Of a stretch of 64,000 bases of DNA, positions 21,087 through 30,405 are shown one piece after another. Numbering within the stretch: the first letter of the stretch is position 1; each line of letters begins with the position of its first letter. The notes under the pieces are model-generated. The model had not been told where the DNA came from. It made no database searches and saw only the letters and a program-made list of their open reading frames with translations. This DNA comes from Bacillus tuaregi (GTDB taxonomy: Bacteria > Bacillota > Bacilli > Bacillales > Cytobacillaceae), in assembly GCF_900104575.1 (NCBI RefSeq), contig NZ_LT629731.1, positions 3,022,843 through 3,086,842 on the forward strand, given 5' to 3'. Made by a program: the position numbers and the translations under genes.

Positions 21087-21198
21087 ATGATTACTCTTTC
21101 CTTCCATACTCCCCAATACATAAATTATGCCACGCAGTAATATGGTAGGCAAGAGAAGATTCGTTGATTAATTATTGCCACTGACTCACAAAAAAAAC

Positions 21199-21249
21199 AT
21201 GACCTTCATCCCTTGCCTGAAGTGCACTTGTGCAAAGGGTGAAGGTCAT
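21199..21249 (-). terminator. Terminator after ypeB
   Basis: Minus-strand stem ATGACCTTCA...TGAAGGTCAT, extended by CCCTTTGC/GCAAGGG, followed by a T-run; 15 bp after the ypeB stop. Confidence 0.85.
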
Positions 21250-21264
21250 ATATAAGATTCGATA

Positions 21265-22617
21265 TTACACTATCTTTTCATAAATGGGTTCAGCATTTTT
21301 CATCTTTTCCACTTTTTCTTCAATTCCTGATTCGGCATTAATAAAGATGCGATACGTATCCTGATCAAGTGTTCCCATAAACTCATAGCATAGGACTTCC
21401 TGATTCATATCATTCATAATCACCGCTAGGCCATCTTCCATGACCTTCACCTGCGGATTAATCTTCTTTCTTGCTTCTTCTACCGATAGTGATGGTTTAG
21501 CCAGCGTTCGCTTGTCATTAAGCGACTTCAAATAATCTTCTTCTGAAAAACCAACGATTTGACCATTATCAAGGGCAACCTTCATTTTTACTGATTCAGG
21601 ATAAATTCTAACCCCATCTTCAGCTTTAACAAAAGTAAAGACACCTAGATTATCATATTGGGCACTTTCAAACATTGCTAAGCCTTCAAAGCCATTTTCC
21701 TTCAGGAACTGCAATGCTCTATTCCCCGCATCATTCAAGCTAATTTTCTGCTCCTTAACCTCTCTCGATAGAATATACCAGATAGGGTAGCCTCCCTTTC
21801 TTGTTATATCCATATTCGCTATTTGTTTCGTTTTCGCATCTTCAAGTGAGACACTGAAAAACTCATAATGGGAACCATCACCATTTTTAGTAATGTTAAT
21901 TTCCACATCATTTCCTAGTTTTGCATATTTTTTGGCAATTTTCACCGCTTCATCTTTCGAGATATTCTTCCCCTTCAAATTATTAAAACCATCATCATTC
22001 TTTTGCATACTGACAAAAGCGGGTCCGAAGTCTGTTTCTCCGTAGCTGTCAACTGCTTTTTCAACCGTCTTAAAGCCATCAATAATTGTATTATCACCCG
22101 TTTCTTTCCCTGTTGCGAGCGCCAGCTCCACATCCATCCAACGCAGATTATTTTCCAAGGCCATATGCTGGACATTTCTTAACTCGTTTTGAATCTCCTC
22201 AGCTTGCCCGTACAGTTCCTTTAAGGCTTTGTATTCTTGGTCACTTAAAGGTTCCTTCTCAAGATCTCGAATGGTTGCCTGATAACTAAAGTCACCAATC
22301 TTTGATAAAAACTCTTCCGTTTTATTAAACGGGAGCAGGGTTAATGGCAGCTGTCCGACATCATTATGTGCCTGCGAGGTAATCTTCCAAACCTCTGCTA
22401 AGGCAGGCGATAATGACTCACGAGAATTCATAGCTAGTGTGGTTCCAATTTTGTCATGCAATAAATCAACCTGGTAGGTTAAATCATGAAAAGCTCTTTG
22501 ATAATTATTTTCTGCATTAAGTAATACTGCATTTTTTTCCCGATGCTCCTGATATCCCCATAAAGCCGTACCAGCAACACCTAATGACAACACGGTAATG
22601 ACAATTCCTCTAAACAA
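21265..22617 (-). CDS. ypeB: Germination protein YpeB
   Basis: Inner spore membrane protein required for SleB stability and localisation. The 450-residue protein has an N-terminal anchor (GIVITVLSLGVAGTALWGY), a helical region with ENNYQRAFHDLTYQVDLLHD and LAMNSRESLSPAL, and C-terminal PepSY-like repeats (KISLNDAGNRALQFLKENGF; KPSLSVEEARKKINP). The start is placed at TTG 22617, 6 nt after AGAGGTG, giving the family length; a longer frame to 22749 overlaps sleB. It lies 13 bp after sleB, the usual pair. Confidence 0.94.
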   Translation of the reverse strand: MFRGIVITVLSLGVAGTALWGYQEHREKNAVLLNAENNYQRAFHDLTYQVDLLHDKIGTTLAMNSRESLSPALAEVWKITSQAHNDVGQLPLTLLPFNKTEEFLSKIGDFSYQATIRDLEKEPLSDQEYKALKELYGQAEEIQNELRNVQHMALENNLRWMDVELALATGKETGDNTIIDGFKTVEKAVDSYGETDFGPAFVSMQKNDDGFNNLKGKNISKDEAVKIAKKYAKLGNDVEINITKNGDGSHYEFFSVSLEDAKTKQIANMDITRKGGYPIWYILSREVKEQKISLNDAGNRALQFLKENGFEGLAMFESAQYDNLGVFTFVKAEDGVRIYPESVKMKVALDNGQIVGFSEEDYLKSLNDKRTLAKPSLSVEEARKKINPQVKVMEDGLAVIMNDMNQEVLCYEFMGTLDQDTYRIFINAESGIEEKVEKMKNAEPIYEKIV

Positions 22618-22630
22618 TGTACTCACCTCT

Positions 22631-23560
22631 TTATTTGCAGAATATATGCTTACCAATCTGTTTGATTTGCGGTCGTGTCCATATCCATCCGCTTGTTGCC
22701 GTATCAGGATTAAAATAATAAATGGCATCACCGGTTGGATCCCAGCCATTTATCGCATCAAGCACTGCTTTTTTAGCTTGTTCGTTAGGCGTAAGCCATA
22801 TTTGTCCATCTGCTACAGCTGTAAACGCACGAGGTTCAAAAATGACTCCGGATACTGTATTCGGAAAGGAGGCACTGTTTACCCGGTTTAGAATAACCGC
22901 AGCAACAGCTACCTGCCCAATATAAGGCTCCCCCCTTGATTCTCCATAGACAGCATTTGCCATTAATTGAATATCATTTTGTGAAAAACCATTTGGTACA
23001 TTCGCGGCAGTCGGCTTATTGCCTCCTTGTGGTGGTGCTGCGTTTGGTTGGGCCTGTTGCTTTGTGTTTGCCTGTGACTGCGGCTTTGCCTGTGGCTTGG
23101 CCTGCTGCTGCGGTTGAGCCGCTGGGGCTTGTTTTTGTTGATTACCGCCTGCAGGCGCTTTGGCTGTCGGTTGCTTCTGTTTATTTAAATCTGTTCCTCC
23201 ATAATGAGAAAATTTATTACCTTTATTGATCTGCTCCTTCACAAAGCTCTCATTGTATTTAGAAGCCTTCACGAGCTTATTTTTTGTTTGCTGTCCTGCC
23301 AGTCCATCAATTGGCAGACCAAACTCATATTGAAAATTTCTTAATGCCCAGTAGGTGCCCCAGCCGAAAACACCGTCAATTTTCCCATTATAGAAGCCTA
23401 AATATTGTAAACGGGATTGAAGCTCGATGACATCATCACCAACAGACCCTTGCTGAACAACCTGATTGGAAAAAGCATTCACTCTCTCATGAGATGGGAC
23501 AATGAATAAGAATATAGAGAAAAGGACGATGAGTTTTGATTGTAAAATTATTCTTTTCAT
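22631..23560 (-). CDS. sleB: Spore cortex-lytic enzyme SleB
   Basis: Lytic transglycosylase that degrades muramic-delta-lactam cortex on germination. The 309-residue precursor has a signal peptide (LIVLFSIFLFIVPSHERVNA), a peptidoglycan-binding domain (VIELQSRLQYLGFYNGKIDG) near residues 42-95, a low-complexity Q/A/P/K linker near 120-185, and a hydrolase_2 domain with ANAVYGESRGEPYIGQVAVA (catalytic glutamate) and RAFTAVADGQIW. The start ATG is at 23560. ypeB follows. Confidence 0.96.
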   Translation of the reverse strand: MKRIILQSKLIVLFSIFLFIVPSHERVNAFSNQVVQQGSVGDDVIELQSRLQYLGFYNGKIDGVFGWGTYWALRNFQYEFGLPIDGLAGQQTKNKLVKASKYNESFVKEQINKGNKFSHYGGTDLNKQKQPTAKAPAGGNQQKQAPAAQPQQQAKPQAKPQSQANTKQQAQPNAAPPQGGNKPTAANVPNGFSQNDIQLMANAVYGESRGEPYIGQVAVAAVILNRVNSASFPNTVSGVIFEPRAFTAVADGQIWLTPNEQAKKAVLDAINGWDPTGDAIYYFNPDTATSGWIWTRPQIKQIGKHIFCK

Positions 23561-23705
23561 GGTTCTACTACCCCCAGTTGTAAATCATTCTCACATTAAC
23601 CGTATTTTTTGTATTAACTGTTTTTTTATACAATAAAAGTACAAAAGAAACATAATTTTTCCAAAAACATGCGATACAGTACCTGGAAAATGAGTCTAAA
23701 GGAAA

Positions 23706-23745
23706 GCAAAAAGCCCTTCATTCACAGGAACGAAAGGCTTTTTGC
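23706..23745 (-). terminator. Terminator at the prsW 3' end
   Basis: Minus-strand stem GCAAAAAGCC...GGCTTTTTGC; it overlaps the prsW stop codon. Confidence 0.75.
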
Positions 23746-24401
23746 ATTTCAGCATATTGTTCACTCAAGGTATGTGCTTTTTTTACTTTCCTTAAACCGA
23801 GCCACCAGAGAAAAATCATAAATGGCAGCATAATATAGACCCAATTTGTTTGTGATATAAGGATATAATCATAAATTCCATGCAGTAGAAAGGGAAGGAG
23901 AAAGGATAAAATTAGCCATTTTCGGTTGGAGGAGGAAGAAAATTTACCTTTTCCAAGATAATACCCCATGATAACGCCGAATAGAGCGTGACTGGAAACC
24001 GGCAGAAGCGCACGTCCAAGTGCAAATTCAAGTCCGTTTGCAACTAAATACAAAATATTCTCCATAGTAGCAAACCCAAGTGAGACGGAGGCTCCATATA
24101 CAATCCCATCATACGGTTCATCAAAATGCACGTGGAGAAATGCAGTGTAATAGACAATAAACCATTTAAAAAACTCTTCCAGTAAACTAGTTGAGAGAAA
24201 CGCATCGGCTAAACTAGAATGTATAATATTTTCCGTTTCCAGTACATACTGAATAAACATAATGGGAAATACAAGCAATGAACCGAATAAAAAAGTCCTG
24301 ATTACCAATGAAATAGGTTCAACACCGAAGCGGTCCTTTAAGTAAAAATAACATAATAAGGCTAAACCAGGTGCAATCCCGGCTGATAATATTCCCAGCA
24401 T
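23718..24401 (-). CDS. prsW: Intramembrane protease PrsW
   Basis: Site-1 metalloprotease that in B. subtilis cuts anti-sigma factor RsiW in response to cell-envelope stress. The 227-residue protein has about seven membrane helices and the key motifs [13 protein letters not shown] near residue 80, [10 protein letters not shown] near 110 and [15 protein letters not shown] near 140. The ATG at 24401 follows AGAGGA by 6 nt; the longer frame has no ribosome site. It is divergent from ansA. Its rsiW substrate is not in the window. Confidence 0.93.
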   Translation of the reverse strand: MLGILSAGIAPGLALLCYFYLKDRFGVEPISLVIRTFLFGSLLVFPIMFIQYVLETENIIHSSLADAFLSTSLLEEFFKWFIVYYTAFLHVHFDEPYDGIVYGASVSLGFATMENILYLVANGLEFALGRALLPVSSHALFGVIMGYYLGKGKFSSSSNRKWLILSFLLPFLLHGIYDYILISQTNWVYIMLPFMIFLWWLGLRKVKKAHTLSEQYAEMQKAFRSCE

Positions 24402-24547
24402 TAGCCGTCCTCTTTTCAATCTATTTTCCTTAATCCTACCATGATATGATACTATTGAAAATGACCTATTTAAATCAATAGGAATAATTTGGGAAATGAA
24501 AGCTATTTTGACAATCATAGATTTACCATTATATGGAGGCTTTAGCT

Positions 24548-25513
24548 ATGTCTAAGAAAATTCTAATTATTCATACCGGCGGCACCATTTCCATGAGCGA
24601 GGATGAAACAGGTACCGTGAAACCAACCGGTCAAAATCCAATTACACAGCATACAAAGGAATTAACTGATTTAGGTGAACTCCTCATCGAAGAACCCTTT
24701 CAGTTACCTTCCCCACATATTACCATGAAAGAAATGCTAGTATTAAAAAAAATGATTGAAAATTATAGTGCACAGGAAATAGACGGAGTCGTTATTACAC
24801 ATGGAACCGATACTCTCGAGGAAACAGCCTATTTTCTTGATTTAACAACCGATACAACATTTCCAATTATTGTCACAGGAGCCATGAGATCCAGTAATGA
24901 AATTGGTTCAGACGGCTTATACAATGTTATTTCAGCGATTAGAGTCGCATCTAGTGAAGAGGCTAAAAATAAAGGAGTACTTGTTGTCTTGAACGATGAG
25001 ATTCATACAGCAAGTAATGTGACGAAAACGCATACCAGCAATGTATCAACCTTTCAAAGTCCACAATACGGGCCCATCGGCATTGTAACAAAAAGAGGCA
25101 TTATTTTTCATCATTCCCCGCTTGAGCTGGAATATTATCGTACGAATCATATCGAAAAGCGTGTCGCGTTACTGAAAGCCCATGCTGGAATGGATTCCTC
25201 TCTATTTTATGCTATCAAAGAGCTACATTATGACGGGATTGTGATTGAGGCACTTGGTCAAGGGAATCTGCCTCCTGATGCAATTGAGGGCATTAAGGCA
25301 ATATTAGCTGAAAATATCCCCATTGTTCTTGTATCACGCTGCTTTAATGGAATAGCCGAGGATACCTACTCCTACGAAGGTGGTGGATCCCACCTAAAAG
25401 AGCTTGGCGTCATATTTTCGAATGGCTTAAATGGCCAAAAAGCAAGAATAAAATTACTAATTGCTCTCGCCACGACAAATGATATTAATAGGATTGAGCA
25501 GATGTTCCAATAA
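24548..25513 (+). CDS. ansA: L-asparaginase, type I
   Basis: Hydrolyses L-asparagine to aspartate and ammonia. The 321-residue protein has the two catalytic threonine signatures, IIHTGGTISM near residue 11 and ITHGTDTLEETA near residue 85, plus GAMRSSNEIGSDG. No signal peptide is present, so it acts in the cytosol. The ATG at 24548 is preferred; the ATG 15 bases earlier overlaps the GGAGG ribosome site. It stands alone between the divergent prsW and the convergent ypdA, with a terminator at 25527-25552. Confidence 0.94.
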   Translation: MSKKILIIHTGGTISMSEDETGTVKPTGQNPITQHTKELTDLGELLIEEPFQLPSPHITMKEMLVLKKMIENYSAQEIDGVVITHGTDTLEETAYFLDLTTDTTFPIIVTGAMRSSNEIGSDGLYNVISAIRVASSEEAKNKGVLVVLNDEIHTASNVTKTHTSNVSTFQSPQYGPIGIVTKRGIIFHHSPLELEYYRTNHIEKRVALLKAHAGMDSSLFYAIKELHYDGIVIEALGQGNLPPDAIEGIKAILAENIPIVLVSRCFNGIAEDTYSYEGGGSHLKELGVIFSNGLNGQKARIKLLIALATTNDINRIEQMFQ

Positions 25514-25526
25514 TGACAGTTTAAAG

Positions 25527-25554
25527 AAAGGTCCCCACCGTGAGGACCTTTTTT
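25527..25554 (+). terminator. Terminator after ansA
   Basis: Stem AAAGGTCC...GGACCTTT and T-run, 14 bp after the ansA stop; it may also serve the convergent ypdA. Confidence 0.85.
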
Positions 25555-25559
25555 ACGTT

Positions 25560-26537
25560 TTATGATAAGGATTGAGTCTCCTTTTGCTTTAAAGCACCGG
25601 CAATCTTTCCACCATGAAAACGCCCATTTTCAATAAAAATTTCATTCGCTTCATTTCCGGCAGCAATGACACCGGCAATAAAGACACCTTTGACATTAGT
25701 TTCCATCGTTTCTTCATGATAATGCGGACGACCCGATTCCCCATCAATTTCGACACCCATTTTTTTTAGAAAATCCTTATCAGGATGGTAACCGGTCATT
25801 GCAAAGACAAAGTCATTCTTAATCGTAAATTCTTGATTGTCTTTCACATATGTTAAACTATCTTCTGTTATTTTTGTGACAACTGCCTCCCACACCATTT
25901 GGATTCGCTCATTTCGAACATGACCCTCAAATTCGGGCAAGATCCAAGGTTTTATCTTCGGAGAATACTCGCTGCCCCGATAAATAACCGTCACTCTTGC
26001 ACCAGCTTTAACGAGCTCAAGAGTGGCATCAACACCAGAATTCTTTAGCCCAATGACAACAACATCTTTGTCGAAATATGGATGGGCTTCTTTAAAATAA
26101 TGCGAAACCTTTGGTAATTCCTCTCCCGGTACACCGAGATAATTCGGATGATCATAGTAGCCGGTTGCAATAACAACAGCTCCTGCCTCATACTGAGCTT
26201 TATCAGTTGATACCAGAAAACTGGAATCGTTTTTCTTTACTTCCGAAACTTTTTCAAAGGCGTTTACGCGGATATTTTTTCTTTTAACCACTTCTCGATA
26301 ATAGGCTAGTGCCTGGCTCCTATTCGCTTTACGTGTTTCTGTAATAAAGGCTACATCACCAATTTCTAGCTTATCGCTTGAGCTAAAGAAGGTTTGATGT
26401 GTTGGATAATGATAAATCGCATTGACAATATTTCCTTTCTCTATAACGAGCGGAGTAATTCCCACTTCCTGTAACGCAATTGCTGCAGACAATCCACATG
26501 GACCACCGCCAATAATAATAACCTCTTCCTGTCTCAT
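25560..26537 (-). CDS. ypdA: YpdA family FAD-dependent bacillithiol disulfide reductase
   Basis: YpdA (Bdr) reduces oxidised bacillithiol with NADPH in Firmicutes. The 325-residue protein starts with the FAD motif IIGGGPCGLSAAIAL; the cysteine in GGGPCG is the conserved active-site candidate of the family. A second dinucleotide motif, VVIGLKNSGVDATLE, lies near residue 165 and GVFIAGVIAAG near 285. It converges with ansA and lies 112 bp after gudB. Confidence 0.92.
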   Translation of the reverse strand: MRQEEVIIIGGGPCGLSAAIALQEVGITPLVIEKGNIVNAIYHYPTHQTFFSSSDKLEIGDVAFITETRKANRSQALAYYREVVKRKNIRVNAFEKVSEVKKNDSSFLVSTDKAQYEAGAVVIATGYYDHPNYLGVPGEELPKVSHYFKEAHPYFDKDVVVIGLKNSGVDATLELVKAGARVTVIYRGSEYSPKIKPWILPEFEGHVRNERIQMVWEAVVTKITEDSLTYVKDNQEFTIKNDFVFAMTGYHPDKDFLKKMGVEIDGESGRPHYHEETMETNVKGVFIAGVIAAGNEANEIFIENGRFHGGKIAGALKQKETQSLS

Positions 26538-26591
26538 TCTTTGTTCACTCCTAAACTTACTTATCTATCATCATAACTGGCAATAAAAATA

Positions 26592-26617
26592 ACTCCTATC
26601 TTTACTATGATAGGAGT
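26592..26617 (-). terminator. Terminator after gudB
   Basis: Stem ACTCCTATC/GATAGGAGT, then TATTTTTATT on the minus strand; about 33 bp after the gudB stop. Confidence 0.8.
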
Positions 26618-26649
26618 TTTCCTTAAAAGATTCAATATTATATGATAAC

Positions 26650-27927
26650 CTATACCCAGCCACGGTACCTAGAAGCTTCAGCCATTTTCCTGACTCCTAC
26701 CATATAGGCTGCCAGCCTCATATCCACACGGCGGTTTTGAGAGGTGTCATATATATTATTAAAAGCCTTCACCATTACTTGTCTCAACCTTTCCTCTACT
26801 TCCTCTTCTGTCCAATAATAGCCCTGATTGTTTTGAACCCATTCAAAGTACGAAACGGTCACACCGCCGGAGGATGCTAGTACATCGGGTACAAGAAGAA
26901 TACCACGGTTTGTCAAAATTTCAGTTGCCTCCAAGGTTGTGGGTCCATTTGCTGCTTCCACAACTATTTTCGCATGAATATTATGTGCATTCTTTTCGGT
27001 AATTTGGTTTTCGATAGCGGCAGGAACAAGAATATCACAATCCTTTTCCAACAGCTCCTGATTCGTTATCGTATGGCTGAACAGCTTCGTAACTGTGCCA
27101 AAGCTATCCCTTCTGTCAAGTAAATAATCAATATCAAGACCATCTGGGTCATATAATGCTCCGTATGCATCCGAAATACCAATCACTTTTGCACCCGCAT
27201 CATTCATAAATTTTGATAGGAAACTACCTGCATTTCCAAAGCCCTGAACAATGACTCGTGCCCCGTTTAATTCAATCCCCTTTTTCTTAGCAGCTTCACG
27301 AATGCATATCGTAACCCCTTTAGCCGTTGCAGATTCGCGCCCATGCGAACCACCAAGCACAAGTGGCTTGCCGGTTATAAACCCCGGAGAATTAAATTCG
27401 TCTATCCGGCTATATTCATCGAGCATCCAAGCCATAATTTGGGAATTCGTAAAAACATCAGGTGCTGGTATATCCTTTGTCGGACCGACAATCTGACTAA
27501 TGGCTCTTACGTAGCCACGGCTTAATCTTTCTAATTCCCGAAATGACATATCGCGAGGATCACAGACTATTCCACCCTTCCCTCCGCCATAAGGCAGATC
27601 CACAATACCACATTTTAAGCTCATCCAAATAGAAAGTGCCTTTACTTCCTTTTCGGTTACATTTGGGTGAAATCGAATACCGCCCTTTGTCGGACCGACG
27701 GCATCATTATGCTGGGCGCGGTAGCCTGTAAAGATTTTTGTTGAACCATCATCCATTCGCACCGGGATTTTGACCGTCATCATCCTAATCGGTTCTTTTA
27801 AAAGCTCAAACACTTCCTCAGGATACCCAAGCTTTTCAAGAGCTTTGTGTACGACCGTTTGCGTGGATTTGAGTATATCAAGCTTTTCTTCCTGCGTTTT
27901 ACTTTCTTTACTATTATCGGCTACCAT
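26650..27927 (-). CDS. gudB: Glutamate dehydrogenase (NAD-specific)
   Basis: Oxidatively deaminates glutamate to 2-oxoglutarate. The 425-residue protein has GYRAQHNDAVGPTKGGIRFH near residue 70, the catalytic lysine in PYGGGKGGIVCDPRDMS near 115-130, VQGFGNAGSF (NAD binding) near 225 and EAANGPTT. I see no small duplication of the kind that inactivates gudB in B. subtilis 168, so the enzyme should be active. The ATG has AGGAGG upstream and a terminator follows (26592-26617). rocG is the alternative paralogue name; synteny with ypdA and mecB favours gudB. Confidence 0.92.
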   Translation of the reverse strand: MVADNSKESKTQEEKLDILKSTQTVVHKALEKLGYPEEVFELLKEPIRMMTVKIPVRMDDGSTKIFTGYRAQHNDAVGPTKGGIRFHPNVTEKEVKALSIWMSLKCGIVDLPYGGGKGGIVCDPRDMSFRELERLSRGYVRAISQIVGPTKDIPAPDVFTNSQIMAWMLDEYSRIDEFNSPGFITGKPLVLGGSHGRESATAKGVTICIREAAKKKGIELNGARVIVQGFGNAGSFLSKFMNDAGAKVIGISDAYGALYDPDGLDIDYLLDRRDSFGTVTKLFSHTITNQELLEKDCDILVPAAIENQITEKNAHNIHAKIVVEAANGPTTLEATEILTNRGILLVPDVLASSGGVTVSYFEWVQNNQGYYWTEEEVEERLRQVMVKAFNNIYDTSQNRRVDMRLAAYMVGVRKMAEASRYRGWV

Positions 27928-28081
27928 ATATGAACCTCCTAAAAAGCAACAATTGTTGTCATCTTAGAGAAATAGTATACCGCTTAGTACTCTTTATGCA
28001 AGGATAAAGATTTTTTATTTGGAATTTTCCAAAATATTATCCCGCTATTATCTATGTATTGAAGATCATGACCAACCATTA

Positions 28082-28132
28082 ATCCCCCACTTTTTGACTG
28101 CAATGAATACGATGATTAAAAAAGCGGGGGAT
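28082..28132. repeat. Long stem-loop between mecB and gudB
   Basis: A 14-bp stem with one mismatch, ATCCCCCACTTTTT against AAAAAAGCGGGGGAT, around a loop of about 23 nt. There is no T-run on the minus strand after the stem, so it is not a typical terminator. Function and origin are unknown. Confidence 0.5.
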
Positions 28133-28165
28133 ATGCTAAAAGCGTTTGTATTATTGTCATCTTCG

Positions 28166-28186
28166 AAAAACCCCCTTAACCGGAAG
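28166..28186 (-). terminator. Possible terminator after mecB
   Basis: Minus-strand CTTCC...GGGGG (with G-U pairs) followed by TTTTT, 5 bp after the mecB stop. The stem is short. Confidence 0.4.
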
Positions 28187-28191
28187 ATTTT

Positions 28192-28767
28192 TCATTGAAA
28201 GTATGTCAAGATTTGATTGACGGCATGATTTTCCATGATCATTTTTCCGTATTCCTGGATGATATGAATACTGATAAAAGACGGATTACCATATTCCGCT
28301 AAGATTGCAACTATTTGAGTCTGAATATCCGCACAAACATTATCAATTAAAAAGTAATAAATATTATTCATGGAGTAAAGTGTTCCACCGGAAAAACCGA
28401 TTGCCGCTAACCTTTTGGCCAATTGAATAACATGCTCAAAATCATCGATTTCAAACAGAATTTCGACATTCCCCTCCAACGTTACTTGCATATCAATAAA
28501 GCTGTCCCCAAAGACATCTTCCTCCTGTTCTTCCACGGTTACAATCATGACCATTCCCTGTGCCTGCATGGAGAAAATCTCTACTGCAACAGACCCCTGG
28601 AAATCTACATCAAAGGTCTCGCTTGCTTCCTCAAGCATATCATGAAAAAGCTGGTGCCACTTTAATGAATCCTTCCATATATCGTCTTTCGTTAGACCTC
28701 TGTCAAATAAATCATCTAGAGATAAAAATATTTTTATTTTGTTAGCATTCAATCGTTCTAAGCGCAT
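28192..28767 (-). CDS. mecB: MecA paralogue, ClpC adaptor (MecB/YpbH)
   Basis: Adaptor that delivers substrates to the ClpC ATPase. The 191-residue protein has the MecA N-terminal domain (MRLERLNANKIKIFLSLDDL, then DIWKDSLKWHQLFHDML) and a C-terminal domain (FEHVIQLAKRL, LYSMNNIYYFLID, EYG). The acidic linker (VEEQEEDVFGDS) is short. Position next to gudB and ypbG points to the YpbH/MecB branch, not MecA proper. The ATG at 28767 has AGGGGG 7 nt upstream; the longer frame lacks one. Confidence 0.88.
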   Translation of the reverse strand: MRLERLNANKIKIFLSLDDLFDRGLTKDDIWKDSLKWHQLFHDMLEEASETFDVDFQGSVAVEIFSMQAQGMVMIVTVEEQEEDVFGDSFIDMQVTLEGNVEILFEIDDFEHVIQLAKRLAAIGFSGGTLYSMNNIYYFLIDNVCADIQTQIVAILAEYGNPSFISIHIIQEYGKMIMENHAVNQILTYFQ

Positions 28768-28898
28768 GATTATGCCCCCTACCGTGAACAAACTCTTAAT
28801 GTAGTGTATGAAAAAATACCATGTTGGTGAGTCGTCTACATTGGCTGTAGGATAATATTATATTTATGTCATCTTATTCTTTCATTCAGGAGCGGTGA

Positions 28899-29678
28899 TT
28901 AGCTATGCTTATGTTGGATGGTCAATATATGAGTCTCTGCTTTGGCCCCTAAACGCAATGGAACCCCTGTTGTCCCATAGCCATTACTTATCAGAGTCGT
29001 ACGATTTGGCTCAATCTTTAAGGCACCTTTCTCGTATAAACTAAAGCCCAATAGATGAATTTGACCTCCATGGGTATGTCCGGATAGCATAAGCTGTATC
29101 CCCTGATCGGAACGAAGCTTTCTCGAGATTTCTGGATTATGACTAATTAATATTTTAAAGCTTTCCTTATCAGTATTGATAAGGGCTTGATCAATATCTG
29201 CTTGATTGGTACTTAAATCATCAACACCAAGAATGAAAAAACGATTTCCTTTCCCATCCTCAAAGGGAATAGATTGATTGACGAGGACCTTTATGTCAAG
29301 GTTTAAAAAAAGGGAATTTAAATAGGCCACATCTACTTCATAATCATTATTACCCCATATAAAAATGACTTGCCCAAGCCTTTTCAATTGAAGCAGATTT
29401 TCCTTTACCCTTTCCATAGGTACACCCTTTTCCGTAATATCTCCGCCAATAATGACAATATCTACCTTACCTTGTACCTGTTCCATTAAATTTTCAGTGA
29501 TTCGCCGGCGATGAATATCCGAAATAAAGAAAAGCCTCACTTTTCCAAAACTTTCTGGAAAGGAGGAGAATTCCAATTGATGGTACACCACTTTATCGGC
29601 AAAAGCTTCTTTATACATATAGAATAGTAAACATACTCCCAGCAAAATACCTATTGTTAATATTATGATAATTTCCAT
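28899..29678 (-). CDS. ypbG: Membrane-anchored metallophosphoesterase YpbG
   Basis: A 259-residue calcineurin-like phosphoesterase with an N-terminal membrane helix (MEIIIILTIGILLGVCLLFY). The metal motifs appear in order: FISDIHRRR near residue 52, GGDITEKG near 77, WGNNDYE near 105, ISHNPE near 175 and LSGHTHGGQIH near 195. The substrate is unknown; related proteins act on lipid or nucleotide phosphates. It stands alone, divergent from cotJABC and downstream of the gudB-mecB region. Confidence 0.88.
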   Translation of the reverse strand: MEIIIILTIGILLGVCLLFYMYKEAFADKVVYHQLEFSSFPESFGKVRLFFISDIHRRRITENLMEQVQGKVDIVIIGGDITEKGVPMERVKENLLQLKRLGQVIFIWGNNDYEVDVAYLNSLFLNLDIKVLVNQSIPFEDGKGNRFFILGVDDLSTNQADIDQALINTDKESFKILISHNPEISRKLRSDQGIQLMLSGHTHGGQIHLLGFSLYEKGALKIEPNRTTLISNGYGTTGVPLRLGAKAETHILTIQHKHS

Positions 29679-29796
29679 ATATCCCCCAAATAGTATAAAT
29701 CATTCTTTAGTCTTTCAATTCCAATCTTTAGAAATCATACCATAAATGACGAAAAAGACTAAAAAAACTGTTCAAAAGAGCTGAACAAAAAATATA

Positions 29797-29824
29797 CATA
29801 GAACGTCGTTTCCTTCATATGATT
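29797..29824 (+). promoter_or_regulatory. Weak candidate sigma-E promoter of cotJABC
   Basis: Plus strand: ACATAGA, 13-bp spacer, CATATGAT, 27 bp before the cotJA start. The -35 match is poor. It is listed because the cotJ operon is sigma-E controlled in B. subtilis. Confidence 0.25.
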
Positions 29825-29850
29825 TACAGACGCATAAAAAGGAGGTCTGT

Positions 29851-30081
29851 ATGTTTACAACTACAAAGTATTATCATCCATATATAAGTCCTTTTGATCC
29901 TTGCCAACCAATTACTACAAAGAGCTATTCTACTCCTCCTCAGCTATATGTAGGATTCCAACCACCAAACCTCGAACAGTTTTCACCGATGGAGGCATTA
30001 CGTGCAGGAACGCTTTGGAAAATTTTTTATGACCCCTACTACAATCCGTATGAGCTGGCGAAGGGGGGCATTAAAGGATGA
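29851..30081 (+). CDS. cotJA: Spore coat protein CotJA
   Basis: A 76-residue coat-associated protein rich in proline and tyrosine (YYHPYISPFDPCQP, PPQLYVGFQPPN, FYDPYYNPYE). In B. subtilis it is needed for assembly of CotJC into the spore. The ATG follows AAAGGAGG by 5 nt. The last codons overlap the cotJB start by four bases (ATGA). A weak sigma-E-like promoter lies 27 bp upstream. Confidence 0.92.
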   Translation: MFTTTKYYHPYISPFDPCQPITTKSYSTPPQLYVGFQPPNLEQFSPMEALRAGTLWKIFYDPYYNPYELAKGGIKG

Positions 30082-30338
30082 AGCAGCTACCACCGGAATA
30101 CTACCAGCTCCTTGAACAATTGCAAGCGGTCGACTTTGTACTCGTTGAGCTAACCCTTTATTTGGACACACATAATGATGATGTAGAAGCGATTAATCAA
30201 TTTAATCAATGCGCCAGCGAACGTAGACGTTTAAAAAAGGCCATTGAAAGTAAATTTGGACCCCTGCAGCAATTTGGCAACAGCTACTCAGGATGCCCCT
30301 GGAACTGGGATGACCCACCATGGCCCTGGCAAGTCTAA
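30078..30338 (+). CDS. cotJB: Spore coat protein CotJB
   Basis: An 86-residue coat protein with a helical body (YYQLLEQLQAVDFVLVELTL, NDDVEAINQFNQC) and a tryptophan-proline-rich tail (CPWNWDDPPWPWQV), typical of CotJB. It is needed with CotJA for spore incorporation of CotJC in B. subtilis. It overlaps cotJA by four bases. An 87-bp gap with an imperfect inverted repeat separates it from cotJC. Confidence 0.92.
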   Translation: MKQLPPEYYQLLEQLQAVDFVLVELTLYLDTHNDDVEAINQFNQCASERRRLKKAIESKFGPLQQFGNSYSGCPWNWDDPPWPWQV

Positions 30339-30350
30339 GATGCGGAGAGG

Positions 30351-30405
30351 GCTTGCTCAGGGACAACTAGCGTAAGATGAGACGCCTTGACTAGCTGCGA
30401 CAAGC
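30351..30405. repeat. Imperfect inverted repeat between cotJB and cotJC
   Basis: GCTTG (30351-30355) pairs with CAAGC (30401-30405), and GCGT pairs with ACGC inside (30370-30385), with CTAG on both sides. The GC-richer sequence differs from the surrounding AT-rich spacers and could be a small dispersed palindrome or an mRNA processing structure. Confidence 0.35.

Noticed and set aside
26650..27927. Possible cryptic (inactivated) gudB as in B. subtilis 168
   Set aside because: No short in-frame duplication is visible in the active-site region and the frame is intact.
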